DNA of 63,782 nt from Schnuerera sp. xch1 (GCF_019931165.1 NZ_JAIOUP010000014.1:1-63782); one strand, 5' to 3'. Positions 25,669-34,744 are shown, counted from the first letter of the stretch. The notes: generated by a model from the sequence alone, not told the origin. A program made the numbers and translations.

Positions 25669-25745
25669 ATAAAGATTTAAATAAGCTATTTGAAACAATC
25701 TATAATAGAAGATATAAGGAAGTTTTTATTAAAGGGGGTAATTTT

Positions 25746-27137
25746 TTGCTTAGTAAAAAAGTTATAGAAAATGTACTTAGTGCAGCTCTTTCTACAGGAG
25801 GAGATTTTGCAGAGATATTTATAGAAGATAGATACAATACAAACATTAACATGGTAGGAGGATTTGTTGAAAACAGCATATCAGGTAGAGATTATGGTAT
25901 TGGAATTAGAATATTTGATGGATTAAATAGTGTTTATGCTTATACCAATGATTCAACAGAAGGTAACTTGATAAAGGTAGCAAAAGAAGCAGCATTAGCC
26001 ATAAAATCAAACAAAAAAGATATAGTATTAAATTTGATGAAATCAACTACAAGAAATATAAATCCAATAAAAGTGATACCTAATACCATAGATAAAGGTA
26101 AGAAGGTAGAATTATTAAAAAGAGGATATGAAAATGCTAAAAATTATGATTCTCTTATAACTCAAGTTACAGCTGGCTATTTTGATGAAGAACAAAATAT
26201 ACTAATAGCCAACTCAGAAGGATTGATGGTAGAGGATAAGCGCGTAAGAACTAGGTGCAAAATTCAATCTGTAGCATCTAAAAATGGAGAAATGCAAATA
26301 GGTTTTTATGGTCCAGGGGCGGCTAAGGGATTTGAATTTTTTGATGATATCAATGTAGAAGAAATAGGAAATGAAGCATCAAGAATTGCTAAAACAATGA
26401 TGTTGGCGGATTATTGTCCAAGTGGAGTTATGCCAGTAGTTATCCATAATGAGTTTGGAGGAGTATTGTTCCATGAGGCTTGTGGACATTCATTGGAAGC
26501 GACTTCTGTGGCTAAGAGGAATTCAGTATTTAGTGGCAAATTGGGTCAACAAATAGCATCTCCAGTAGTAACTGCCATAGATGATGGTACCTTGCCGAAC
26601 AATTGGGGTTCTCTAAACATAGATGATGAAGGAACACCAACTCAAAGAAATATACTTATAGAAAATGGGATACTTAAATCCTATCTAATAGACAAATTGA
26701 ATGGAAGAAGAATGAAGATGAAATCAACTGGTTCAGGAAGAAGACAGTCCTATAAGTTTGCCCCTACATCAAGGATGAGTAATACATTTATAGCTAATGG
26801 AGAATCCACATTCGAGGATATTATATCAAGTACTCAAAAGGGATTATTTGCTAAAAAATTAGGTGGTGGAAGTGTAAATCCAGCTACAGGGGATTTTAAC
26901 TTTGCAGTAATGGAAGGTTATTTAATAGAAAATGGCAAGATAACTAGACCAGTAAGAGGTGCAACTCTTATAGGAACTGGTGCTAAAGTATTGGAAAATA
27001 TAGATATGGTAGGCAATAATCAAACCTGTGGACAAGGAATGTGCGGTTCAGAAAGCGGCTCCATACCAACCAATGTAGGGCAGCCAACTATTAGAGTTAA
27101 AGCATTAACCATTGGTGGGAGAAAGGGGGAAGAATAA
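25746..27137 (+). CDS. tldD: TldD/TldE-family metallopeptidase, catalytic TldD subunit
   Basis: A 463-residue protease subunit. The catalytic zinc motif HEACGHSLE is intact, which marks it as the TldD-like (active) partner; N-terminal PmbA_TldD domain and C-terminal domain with GGSVNPATGDFNFAVMEGYL. TldD/TldE heterodimers degrade small unfolded peptides and mature some RiPPs and microcins. It starts with TTG after AAAGGGGG and lies 1 bp before the next gene, a TldE-like partner. No RiPP cluster is visible in the window. Confidence 0.92.
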   Translation: MLSKKVIENVLSAALSTGGDFAEIFIEDRYNTNINMVGGFVENSISGRDYGIGIRIFDGLNSVYAYTNDSTEGNLIKVAKEAALAIKSNKKDIVLNLMKSTTRNINPIKVIPNTIDKGKKVELLKRGYENAKNYDSLITQVTAGYFDEEQNILIANSEGLMVEDKRVRTRCKIQSVASKNGEMQIGFYGPGAAKGFEFFDDINVEEIGNEASRIAKTMMLADYCPSGVMPVVIHNEFGGVLFHEACGHSLEATSVAKRNSVFSGKLGQQIASPVVTAIDDGTLPNNWGSLNIDDEGTPTQRNILIENGILKSYLIDKLNGRRMKMKSTGSGRRQSYKFAPTSRMSNTFIANGESTFEDIISSTQKGLFAKKLGGGSVNPATGDFNFAVMEGYLIENGKITRPVRGATLIGTGAKVLENIDMVGNNQTCGQGMCGSESGSIPTNVGQPTIRVKALTIGGRKGEE

Positions 27138-27138
27138 T

Positions 27139-28479
27139 ATGAAATATGAGAACTTATCTAAAAAGATATTTGAAGCAGGGAAAGACAGATTTGAGGATAT
27201 GGAAACCTATATACAGAGATCCAAGGAAATTGAAATAGCAGTATATAAAGGAGAAATAGATAAATATAACATATCAGACACAGAGGGACTTTCTTTAAGA
27301 GGAATTTGCAATGATAATATGGGTTATTCATATACTGAAAAAGTAGATGAATCCTCCATTGATATTTTAATAGAAGATGCTTATGAGAATGGTAAATATA
27401 TAGATGCAAAAGAAAAGGAATTAATATTCTCAGGTTCTAAAGAATATAAAGAATTAAACAGTTTCAACGAAAACCTCAAGAATATTCCCCTAGAAGACAA
27501 AATTGAATTTGTAAAAGCTTTGGAGAAGGAAGCACTTAGTCTTGATTCAAGGATTGCAACAGTAAATTATTGTGAATACCAAGAAATAGAAAATAGTAGA
27601 TATTTAATGAATACAAGAGGCTTGAACTTAAAAGATGATATGAATTTAGCTGTCTCAATTATAATGGTTGTAGCAAAAGTGGGAGAAGATACTAAAACAG
27701 GATTAAGTTATGCAATAGTTAAAGACTTTTCAGAACTTGATTATAAAAAATTAGCAAAGGAAGCAGTAGATGAGGCAATATCGCGTTTAGGCGCAAAATC
27801 AATAAAATCTAAGGAATATAAAGTAGTACTAAGAAATGATGTATTTGCAGATATATTAGGAGCTTTTCAATCCATTTTTTCTGCAGAAAATGTTCAAAAA
27901 GGGCTATCTTTATTAAAGGATAAAGTCGGAGAACAGATTGCCAATAGTAACTTTACATTAATAGATGATCCTTTTATAGAGGAAGGATTTAATGCCAGCT
28001 CTTTTGACGGAGAGGGTACAGCAACAAGAATCAACAAGATAATAGACAAAGGTATATTAAAAACCTATCTATATAATTGGAAAGCTGCATTAAAGGATGG
28101 TGTAGAGTCTACGGGGAATGGCTTTAGAAATTCATATAAATCTTCCATATCAACGTCTATTACTAATTTATGTGTGGAAAAGGGAGAAAAGTCCTTAGAT
28201 GAATTATTAGCAACTATGGATGCTGGTGTAATGATTACTGATGTCCAAGGATTGCATTCAGGGTTAAATCCAGTATCTGGAGATTATTCACTTTCAGCTC
28301 AGGGTTATAAAATAGAAGATGGTAAAATAAAAAGACCAATAAATCAAATAACTATAGCTGGTAATTTCTTTGAAACCCTAATGGATATTGAAGAAGTAGG
28401 CAAGGACTTTAAATTTGGAATGAATGGAGTAGGATCTCCATCCATAAAGGTTAAGAAATTGGCTATATCAGGAGAATAG
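27139..28479 (+). CDS. pmbA: TldE/PmbA-like partner subunit
   Basis: A 446-residue subunit of the TldD/TldE protease. It lacks the HExxxH motif of its neighbour but keeps the family core, for example MITDVQGLHSGLNPVSGDYS and the end IEEVGKDFKFGMNGVGSPSI. I use ATG 27139, one base after the tldD stop, with AAAGGGGGAAG upstream; an in-frame ATG at 27112 would overlap tldD and has no ribosome site. The tight spacing indicates translation with tldD. Confidence 0.92.
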   Translation: MKYENLSKKIFEAGKDRFEDMETYIQRSKEIEIAVYKGEIDKYNISDTEGLSLRGICNDNMGYSYTEKVDESSIDILIEDAYENGKYIDAKEKELIFSGSKEYKELNSFNENLKNIPLEDKIEFVKALEKEALSLDSRIATVNYCEYQEIENSRYLMNTRGLNLKDDMNLAVSIIMVVAKVGEDTKTGLSYAIVKDFSELDYKKLAKEAVDEAISRLGAKSIKSKEYKVVLRNDVFADILGAFQSIFSAENVQKGLSLLKDKVGEQIANSNFTLIDDPFIEEGFNASSFDGEGTATRINKIIDKGILKTYLYNWKAALKDGVESTGNGFRNSYKSSISTSITNLCVEKGEKSLDELLATMDAGVMITDVQGLHSGLNPVSGDYSLSAQGYKIEDGKIKRPINQITIAGNFFETLMDIEEVGKDFKFGMNGVGSPSIKVKKLAISGE

Positions 28480-28510
28480 GAGATGAATATTTGTCTCCTA
28501 TTCTTTTTCT
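28475..28510. terminator. Bidirectional terminator between pmbA and CNNM/CorC-type gene
   Basis: AATAGGAGA / TCTCCTATT stem, loop TGAATATTTG, followed on the plus strand by CTTTTTCTTTTG. It covers the stop codon of the minus-strand gene and follows the pmbA stop. Confidence 0.75.
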
Positions 28511-29859
28511 TTTGTTTCATCCATTTCATCTTCTTTATTTTGTTTTGGTTGTACATAGACCACAGCTCTTTCCATTCGATGGTCTTTGATGGATGTTACC
28601 TTAATTTGAAGACCAAAAGCTTCTAATTCAGGAGTGCTTCCATCAGCTGGAACAGTACCCAATAATCCAAACACAAGTCCACCGAAAGTGTCGGATTCTT
28701 CATCTTCAGGGAGTGTAATATCCAATTGTCTAGTAACCAATTCCAGAGGAGCACATCCTTGTATTTTCCAAGTTCTAGAATCAATTCTTTCAATAGGTGG
28801 TGGTTCTACTGGTATTGTATTATCGTCATCGAGATCTCCTACCAATTGTTCTAATAGGTCATTAATAGTTATAATACCAGTCATACCACCGTACTCATCT
28901 AAAACGACTGCAAAATGATTTCTAGTTTTTTTCATGTTATGAAATAATATATCTGTACGTACTGTTTCTGGTATAAAATAGGCAGGTCGTACAGCAATTT
29001 CTAATACATTTTTTCTAGATTTATCTTCAAGTCGAAAATAATCCTTAGTATTCAGTACTCCAATGATATTATCCGTACTTTCATGGCATACTGGATAATA
29101 CGTATGTCTACTTTCATAAATTGTTTTATCCCAATCTTCTTCACTTTCATCTAGCCATAATAAACTTACTTCAGTTCTATGAGTCATTACATCTTCAGCA
29201 AATTTGTTATCAAATTCGAATACATTGTGTATCATCTCTTGCTCATTAGGATTGATAGAACCTTTTACACTACCTTCATCTACCATCATACGTATATCTT
29301 CTTCTGTAACTTTATTGTCATCTGCAAATGGATCTATTCCTATGAGATGTAAGACACCATTGGTGGATTTAGTCAATAACCATACCAAAGGATTGAATAA
29401 CTTTGAAACTGTGAGTACAATACCGGAAATAATTAAAGAGATTTTTTCAGGATTTTTCATAGCGACTCTTTTTGGAACTAATTCTCCAAATACTAGAGTA
29501 AAATACGATAGTATCAGTGTAATTACTATTACAGATATTGTATTCAATGTAGCAGGATTTATATTAACTCCTAATTCTATAACTAAATTTACTAATCGAC
29601 TGGCAAAGTTATCTGCAGCAAAAGCACTTGCAAGAAAGCCAGCAAAAGTAATACCTACCTGTATAGTTGAAAGAAAACGCGAAGGTTCTTCTATTAGGTG
29701 TAGAATTCTTTTAGCACGTTTGTTGCCATCCTTTTCCATAGATTCCAGCCTATTTTCATTTGCTGACAGAACTGCAATTTCTGCACATGCAAAGATTCCA
29801 TTAATGATTATCAAAGCAACTTGAAGGGTAAGTTGCCACCCTACAGAAACGTCTGACAA
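28498..29859 (-). CDS. CNNM/CorC (hemolysin C-like) CBS-domain membrane transporter
   Basis: A 453-residue CNNM family protein: four hydrophobic segments of the CNNM domain (residues 1-200, with FLSTIQVGITFAGFLASAFA and VFGELVPKRVAMKNPEKI), a CBS pair (about 210-335), with EDVMTHRTEVSLLWLDE and FAVVLDEYGGMTGIITINDL, and the C-terminal CorC_HlyC transporter-associated domain (about 350-430). Homologues export Mg2+ or Na+; hemolysin is a historical name. TTG start with AGGAGG upstream. A 200-nt leader with promoter and terminator precedes the gene. Confidence 0.92.
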   Translation of the reverse strand: MSDVSVGWQLTLQVALIIINGIFACAEIAVLSANENRLESMEKDGNKRAKRILHLIEEPSRFLSTIQVGITFAGFLASAFAADNFASRLVNLVIELGVNINPATLNTISVIVITLILSYFTLVFGELVPKRVAMKNPEKISLIISGIVLTVSKLFNPLVWLLTKSTNGVLHLIGIDPFADDNKVTEEDIRMMVDEGSVKGSINPNEQEMIHNVFEFDNKFAEDVMTHRTEVSLLWLDESEEDWDKTIYESRHTYYPVCHESTDNIIGVLNTKDYFRLEDKSRKNVLEIAVRPAYFIPETVRTDILFHNMKKTRNHFAVVLDEYGGMTGIITINDLLEQLVGDLDDDNTIPVEPPPIERIDSRTWKIQGCAPLELVTRQLDITLPEDEESDTFGGLVFGLLGTVPADGSTPELEAFGLQIKVTSIKDHRMERAVVYVQPKQNKEDEMDETKEKE

Positions 29860-29899
29860 TTCAACAACCTCCTAAATAATAGTATAGTATAGACGGGTT

Positions 29900-30060
29900 A
29901 AAAAAAGACACAAAAACAAGGGCAATTACAGATAAATGCCATTATTTACGTGTCTGGTAAATTTTGATTATATTTTTCAAATCAGTTTTATGTAAAATAA
30001 ATTCTAAATTCAGGTCAGGGTAAGGCGAATCGTCCACTTTTTCAGTCCACTTCCTTTCTT
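29900..30060 (-). promoter_or_regulatory. Long structured leader with terminator, candidate riboswitch, CNNM/CorC-type gene
   Basis: From the promoter (30095-30067) the transcript runs about 200 nt before the TTG start. At its end, minus strand, AGACAC-N9-GGCA, loop of 12, TGCC-N8-GTGTCT makes a long imperfect stem (about 14 further pairs inside) followed by seven T (29906-29900). It lies 30-40 bp before the ribosome site, the layout of transcription attenuation. Upstream is an unexplained region of about 110 nt (29955-30060). I do not recognise an M-box or other known class in it. Confidence 0.6.
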
Positions 30061-30066
30061 AGTAAA

Positions 30067-30095
30067 ATTCTAGCATACAAAATTAATTTAGTCAA
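30067..30095 (-). promoter_or_regulatory. Sigma-A promoter of the CNNM/CorC-type gene
   Basis: -35 TTGACT (30095-30090), 17-bp spacer, -10 TAGAAT (30072-30067) preceded by TGC (extended -10). It is one of the strongest promoter matches in the window. Confidence 0.78.
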
Positions 30096-30344
30096 TACAT
30101 GCTATTTTTAATATTTTTAGTCTTTGGACAATATGTTATGGAGGATTTATGAAAAATATGTAGAATAAATAGTATATTACGGAAAACAATGCTTTGATGA
30201 TGTATTGGTCATTTTTAGAAGAAAGCAATAACATCTGAGCATTATGATATAATTGATAATGAAATATGCATAATATTTGATAAATAGACAAATTAATATA
30301 ATTGGGTTTGACATTATTTTCGTCTAAAGATAAGGATGTTTCAT
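30096..30344. other. Gene-free region upstream of YhhN-like gene
   Basis: About 250 bp of AT-rich DNA. I see only very short ORFs, no tRNA, no strong hairpin and no convincing promoter for the YhhN-like gene. A TTGACA at about 30308-30313 lacks a good -10 upstream of the ribosome site. Confidence 0.4.
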
Positions 30345-31058
30345 ATGGAAAATAGACATTATAGTTTAATAACTATAAAAATCCTATTAATATTAATCAT
30401 AGTACTTTACTTTTCATTCCTATACATAGATATATTGAATCCACAGTTAATCAGATTATCAGATAGTCTTAAATTTACATCTATAATACTTTGTTTTACT
30501 GTTTCCATATTAGGAAAAGAAAATGTCTTTGATACTGTGAATATAAAATTACTCCAAATAGGGCTTTTTTTTACTGTAGTTGCAGATTTATTTCTTTTAA
30601 CGATAGATAGTTATTATATACTAGGAGTAGGGGCATTTTGTATAGTTCAGATAATATATTCAGTTAGATATGATATTGAAAGTTGGAAGATAACTGTTAG
30701 AAATATTACCATAATCTTAGTAATTATATTAATAGCTTTCATAATTACTAATTTGCTATTCATAAAGATAGACTTATTGATTATGATAGCCATATTTTAT
30801 GGCATATGCTTACTAATCAGCGTTATCAAAGCTATAAAGACATATACACACAGGTTATACCCAAAACCAAATGGGATCATGGTAGCTATAGGTATGATTC
30901 TTTTTCTATTATGTGATATAAATGTAGCATTATATAATATATTTGGGATTATAAATATAACAGATGGGCTATTGTATAATATATCTCTTATATCAATATG
31001 GCTATTTTATTTACCTTCGCAAGTATTATTGGCGTTAAGTGGCATGGATTTTAATTAG
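30345..31058 (+). CDS. YhhN-like (lysoplasmalogenase-family) membrane protein
   Basis: A 237-residue integral membrane protein with seven or eight TM helices. The family markers ADLFLL (in FTVVADLFLLTIDSYY) and FLLCDINVALYN, which correspond to the conserved Asp residues of TMEM86/YhhN, are present. Characterised relatives hydrolyse the vinyl ether of lysoplasmalogens; that activity here is inference. ATG 30345 is preceded by AAGGATG; ATG 30336 is equally open. The next gene begins 22 bp downstream. Confidence 0.7.
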   Translation: MENRHYSLITIKILLILIIVLYFSFLYIDILNPQLIRLSDSLKFTSIILCFTVSILGKENVFDTVNIKLLQIGLFFTVVADLFLLTIDSYYILGVGAFCIVQIIYSVRYDIESWKITVRNITIILVIILIAFIITNLLFIKIDLLIMIAIFYGICLLISVIKAIKTYTHRLYPKPNGIMVAIGMILFLLCDINVALYNIFGIINITDGLLYNISLISIWLFYLPSQVLLALSGMDFN

Positions 31059-31080
31059 GTTATAGGAGGGGTTAAGTATT

Positions 31081-31911
31081 ATGAAGAATGTGAAAATAGG
31101 AATAATACAGATGAGAGTTGTTGAGGATAAGAAGGAAAATATAAGAAGAGCAGGAGATTATATTAAAGAAGTAACTAAAAATGGAGCTGATATTGCAGTA
31201 CTTCCAGAGATGTTTAATTGTCCTTATGATACAGAGAATTTTCCTAAATATGCAGAAAAAGAAGGGGGAGAGACTTACACTTCACTTTCAAAATTAGCAG
31301 ATGAAAATAATATTTATCTAGTAGCTGGATCTGTTCCTGAAGAGGATATGGGAAGAGTATATAATACGTCCTTTGTATTCGATAGAAGCGGAAATAAGAT
31401 TGGTAAACATAGAAAGATGCATTTGTTTGATATCGATGTTGAAGGAGGTCAATACTTTAAAGAGTCTGACACTCTATCTCCAGGAGAGGAGTTAAATGTT
31501 TTTGATACTGAATTTGGCAAATTTGGACTAGCAATCTGTTATGACTTCAGGTTCCCTGAAGTGGGAAGGATATTTGCACAAAAAGGCGCAAAGGCTATAA
31601 TAGTACCAGCTGCATTTAATATGACCACGGGTCCAGCGCATTGGGAAATCATGTTTAGGTCAAGAGCATTGGACAATCAAGTTTATACCATTGGAGTTGC
31701 TCCAGCTAGAGATGAAGATTCTAATTATATATCATATGCAAATTCAATGGTAGTATCTCCATGGGGAAATATAATAGAAAGAATGGACGAAAAAGAAGGA
31801 TATAGGATTGTAGATATCAATTTTGATTGTATACAAAAAGTTAGACAAGAATTGCCATTACTTAAACATAGAAGAACAGATATATATTCATTAGACCTAA
31901 TAGTCAAGTAA
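31081..31911 (+). CDS. Carbon-nitrogen hydrolase (Nit2/omega-amidase-like)
   Basis: A 276-residue nitrilase-superfamily amidase. Catalytic triad: Glu43 in VLPEMFNCPYD, Lys in RKMHLFDIDV (about residue 114), Cys in LAICYDFRFPEV (about residue 154). The pattern FDIDVEGGQYFKESDTLSPG is typical of omega-amidase, which releases ammonia from alpha-keto acid amides. AGGAGGGGTTAAGTATT precedes the ATG. It is followed closely by the MarR gene's promoter. Confidence 0.9.
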   Translation: MKNVKIGIIQMRVVEDKKENIRRAGDYIKEVTKNGADIAVLPEMFNCPYDTENFPKYAEKEGGETYTSLSKLADENNIYLVAGSVPEEDMGRVYNTSFVFDRSGNKIGKHRKMHLFDIDVEGGQYFKESDTLSPGEELNVFDTEFGKFGLAICYDFRFPEVGRIFAQKGAKAIIVPAAFNMTTGPAHWEIMFRSRALDNQVYTIGVAPARDEDSNYISYANSMVVSPWGNIIERMDEKEGYRIVDINFDCIQKVRQELPLLKHRRTDIYSLDLIVK

Positions 31912-31940
31912 TTGCTCACGCAATTTTAATATGTTATACT
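31911..31940 (+). promoter_or_regulatory. marR promoter with palindromic operator over -35
   Basis: ATTGC-TCAC-GCAAT palindrome (31911-31924) overlaps the -35 TTGCTC (31912-31917), with a 17-bp spacer to -10 TATACT (31935-31940). The same architecture and near-identical bases occur before sufC (32504-32532). Confidence 0.75.
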
Positions 31941-31964
31941 AAAGAAAAGAATGGAGGAATAAAC

Positions 31965-32429
31965 TTGAAAAATTGTCCAGACGATTACATTGGAAGATGG
32001 TTTTCCGTACTTCATAGATTATCATTAAGTTTTGTATACGAAGGGTTAAAGGAGTATAACATAGGCAGTGGTCAGATAATGTTTTTATTGGAACTCTATT
32101 ATTGCGATGGTATTAGTCAAGAAAAACTTTCATCCTATTTAAGCATAGATGGATCAAATACTACTAGAGCCATTAAAAAATTAGAACAGGAAGGATACGT
32201 AATCAGAAGACCAGATGAAAACGATAAGAGAATCAAAAGAATATATTTAACGGATAAAGCCATTGATATAAAACCAAAGGTTTTAGATTTGATGAATAAA
32301 TGGGAAAATAAATTATTGAATAATTTGACTGGCATGGAGGGTCAGGTATTTGTAGACTTAATAAAGAGAATGGGCCATTCTATAGTAGACAATAATAGAT
32401 GTGCTATTTGTGATAAAGACTGTTGTTAA
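31965..32429 (+). CDS. MarR-family regulator with C-terminal cysteine cluster, probable suf regulator
   Basis: A 154-residue MarR-type winged helix: the DNA-reading part contains GISQEKLSSYLSIDGSNTTR, AIKKLEQEGYVIRRPDENDK and RIKRIYLTDKA. The C-terminus ends NRCAICDKDCC, four cysteines that could bind a metal, an Fe-S cluster or respond to oxidants. It starts with TTG after GGAGGAATAAAC. It sits directly upstream of sufCBDSU, and both promoters bear the same palindrome, so it likely controls the suf genes and itself. Confidence 0.88.
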   Translation: MKNCPDDYIGRWFSVLHRLSLSFVYEGLKEYNIGSGQIMFLLELYYCDGISQEKLSSYLSIDGSNTTRAIKKLEQEGYVIRRPDENDKRIKRIYLTDKAIDIKPKVLDLMNKWENKLLNNLTGMEGQVFVDLIKRMGHSIVDNNRCAICDKDCC

Positions 32430-32443
32430 AACATAATTGGTTA

Positions 32444-32491
32444 GTTAATCCCATGAATTTTTATAGAAAATTCCATGGGATTAACTTTTTT
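32444..32491 (+). terminator. Strong terminator between marR and sufC
   Basis: GTTAATCCCATG-AATTTT and AAAATT-C-CATGGGATTAAC form a stem of about 18 bp with a TATAG loop, followed by TTTTTT. It isolates marR transcription from the suf operon, whose own promoter follows immediately. Confidence 0.88.
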
Positions 32492-32503
32492 CATAAAAAA
32501 TAG

Positions 32504-32532
32504 TTGCGAACGCAATAAAATTATGTTATCCT
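32504..32532 (+). promoter_or_regulatory. sufC promoter with palindromic operator over -35
   Basis: Palindrome TTGCG-AA-CGCAA overlaps -35 TTGCGA (32504-32509); 17-bp spacer; -10 TATCCT (32527-32532). Twin of the marR promoter: both read TTGC, then ACGCAAT, then ATGTTAT with identical spacing. Confidence 0.75.
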
Positions 32533-32579
32533 TAATTCATAGTAAAACAGTAAGAATTAAATAATAAGGAGAATTGATC

Positions 32580-33326
32580 ATGACGAATAAATTTTTATCA
32601 ATAAACAATCTTCATTCAAAGATAGCAGACAAAGAAATATTGAAAGGACTTAATTTAGAAGTCAATAAGGGTGAAATCCATGTAATCATGGGACCTAATG
32701 GGGCAGGTAAGTCCACTTTGGCAAATATACTTATGGGACATCCTAAGCATGAGATCACAGAAGGGGAAATCGAATTTCAGGGACAAAAAATAAATAATTT
32801 AAAAGTGGATGAAAGAGCAAAACTTGGAATGTTTTTATCTTTTCAATACCCTGAAGAAGTACCAGGTATTACCCTTGAAAACTTCTTGCGTTCATCAAAG
32901 ATGGCAATAGAGGATAAACCAATTAAGATCATGAAATTTAAAAAGATGTTAAAGGAAAAGATGAAATTACTTGAGATGGATGAAGAATACGCTTCAAGAT
33001 ATCTAAACGAAGGATTTTCAGGTGGAGAGAAGAAAAAAAGCGAAATACTTCAAATGTTAATTTTAGAACCAAAAGTAGCTATATTAGATGAAACTGATTC
33101 AGGTCTTGATGTGGATGCTGTAAAAATTGTAGCTAATGGAGTTAAAAAATACAAAACTGACGAGAATTCCATTATAATTATCACTCATCATAGTAAGATA
33201 TTGGAATACTTAGAACCCGATTATGTTCATTTTATAATAGATGGTAAAGTTGTTAAAAGTGGAGATGCAAGTCTAATTGAAATAATTGAAAAAGATGGAT
33301 TTGAAGCTCTAAAGAATAGGATGTGA
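32580..33326 (+). CDS. sufC: Fe-S cluster assembly ATPase SufC
   Basis: ABC-type ATPase of the SUF scaffold, 248 residues. Walker A GPNGAGKST, signature FSGGEKKKSEILQM, Walker B VAILDETDSGLDVD, all normal for SufC. ATG 32580 is chosen (AAGGAG 9 bp upstream) over a TTG at 32574. First gene of sufCBDSU, 5 bp before the sufB GTG start, so it is co-transcribed and coupled. Confidence 0.97.
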   Translation: MTNKFLSINNLHSKIADKEILKGLNLEVNKGEIHVIMGPNGAGKSTLANILMGHPKHEITEGEIEFQGQKINNLKVDERAKLGMFLSFQYPEEVPGITLENFLRSSKMAIEDKPIKIMKFKKMLKEKMKLLEMDEEYASRYLNEGFSGGEKKKSEILQMLILEPKVAILDETDSGLDVDAVKIVANGVKKYKTDENSIIIITHHSKILEYLEPDYVHFIIDGKVVKSGDASLIEIIEKDGFEALKNRM

Positions 33327-33331
33327 TATAA

Positions 33332-34744
33332 GTGGATAGAAGTACAAAGAAAACCTATGTAGAGGATATAGAACGTGGAATATATAACAGGAAGGATGAA
33401 TCCAACTATAGTTATAAAGCAGAAAAAGGGTTAACACCAGAAATAGTAAAAGAGATTTCTAAAAAGAAGGATGAACCCTCTTGGATGACAGAGTTCCGTC
33501 TAAAATCTCTAGAGATATATAATAAATTAGATGTTCCTGTGTGGGGGCCTAATTTGAATGATTTGGATATAGAAAACATAGTTACTTATGTAAAGCCTAA
33601 CACAGATATGAAATACAGTTGGGAAGATGTGCCAGATGAAATAAAGAATACATTTACTGCACTAGGAATACCAGAGGCAGAGCATAAATCTTTAGCTGGA
33701 GTAGGGGCCCAATATGATTCAGAAGTTGTATATCATAACCTTAAAGGATATCTCTCTAAACAAGGGGTTGTATATACAGATATGGAGACTGCAATGAGAG
33801 AATATGAAGACACAATAAAAGAATACTTCATGACAGTAGTACCACCAGGTGATCACAAATTTGCAGCACTACACGGAGCTGTGTGGTCTGGCGGTTCATT
33901 TGTGTATGTACCTGAAGGGGTAAGCATAGATATTCCATTGCAATCCTATTTTAGATCAAATGCACCTGGAGCAGGACAATTTGAACATACCCTTATAATA
34001 GTGGAAAAGGGAGCCTTTCTTCATTTTATAGAAGGCTGCTCAGCGCCAAAATATGCAGTCAATAATCTTCATGCAGGATGCGTAGAGCTTCTTGTAAAGG
34101 AAGGTGCAAGATTAAGGTATAGCACTATAGAAAATTGGTCAAGAAACATGTACAATTTAAATACTAAAAGAGCTGTAGTTGAAGAGAATGGCACTATTGA
34201 ATGGGTATCAGGTTCATTTGGATCAAAGGTTTCTATGCTATATCCTATGAGTGTATTAAAAGGCGAAGGAGCAAGATCCGAATTTACTGGTATCACTTTT
34301 GCAGGTAAAGATCAGCTTTTGGATACAGGAACTAAAGTGGTTCACGCTGCACCCTACACTACTTCTACTGTAAATACCAAATCCATATCCAAAGGTGGAG
34401 GTACTGCAATCTACAGAGGGACATTAAACATCATGCCAAATGCCCATAATTCGAAAGCAACTGTATCCTGTGAATCCTTAATGCTTGATAATGAATCCAA
34501 ATCGGATACCATACCAGCATTGGATATAAGAAATGATGAAGTGGATATAGGGCATGAGGCAAAAATAGGTAGAGTAAGTGACGAAGCCATATTTTATCTA
34601 ATGAGCAGAGGAATCAGTGAAGAAGAAGCTAGAGCAATGATAGTAAGAGGATTTGTAGAGCCAATAGCTAAGGAATTGCCACTAGAATATGCAGTAGAAA
34701 TGAATAATCTGATTAAGTTAGAACTTGAAGGAAGTATAGGATAG
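33332..34744 (+). CDS. sufB: Fe-S cluster scaffold protein SufB
   Basis: Large scaffold of the SufBCD complex, 470 residues. Typical blocks: ESNYSYKAEKGLTPEIVKEI, GVWSGGSFVYVPEGVSIDIP, NLHAGCVELLVKEGARLRYS and AEIGRVSDE-like AKIGRVSDEAIFYLMSRGI. GTG start after AGGATGTGATATAA. It functions with SufC and SufD on the cluster assembled from SufS/SufU sulphur. Confidence 0.97.
   Translation: MDRSTKKTYVEDIERGIYNRKDESNYSYKAEKGLTPEIVKEISKKKDEPSWMTEFRLKSLEIYNKLDVPVWGPNLNDLDIENIVTYVKPNTDMKYSWEDVPDEIKNTFTALGIPEAEHKSLAGVGAQYDSEVVYHNLKGYLSKQGVVYTDMETAMREYEDTIKEYFMTVVPPGDHKFAALHGAVWSGGSFVYVPEGVSIDIPLQSYFRSNAPGAGQFEHTLIIVEKGAFLHFIEGCSAPKYAVNNLHAGCVELLVKEGARLRYSTIENWSRNMYNLNTKRAVVEENGTIEWVSGSFGSKVSMLYPMSVLKGEGARSEFTGITFAGKDQLLDTGTKVVHAAPYTTSTVNTKSISKGGGTAIYRGTLNIMPNAHNSKATVSCESLMLDNESKSDTIPALDIRNDEVDIGHEAKIGRVSDEAIFYLMSRGISEEEARAMIVRGFVEPIAKELPLEYAVEMNNLIKLELEGSIG

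Noticed and set aside
25746-28479. RiPP/microcin cluster around tldD-pmbA
   Set aside because: No precursor peptide, modification enzyme or exporter next to the protease pair; probably housekeeping.
28634-29824. Plus-strand ORFs of 94 and 206 codons within the CNNM/CorC-type gene
   Set aside because: Antisense shadows of a well-supported protein.
29900-30060. M-box (Mg2+) riboswitch call for the CNNM/CorC-type leader
   Set aside because: Context is right but I cannot see the M-box conserved segments; left as an unclassified leader.
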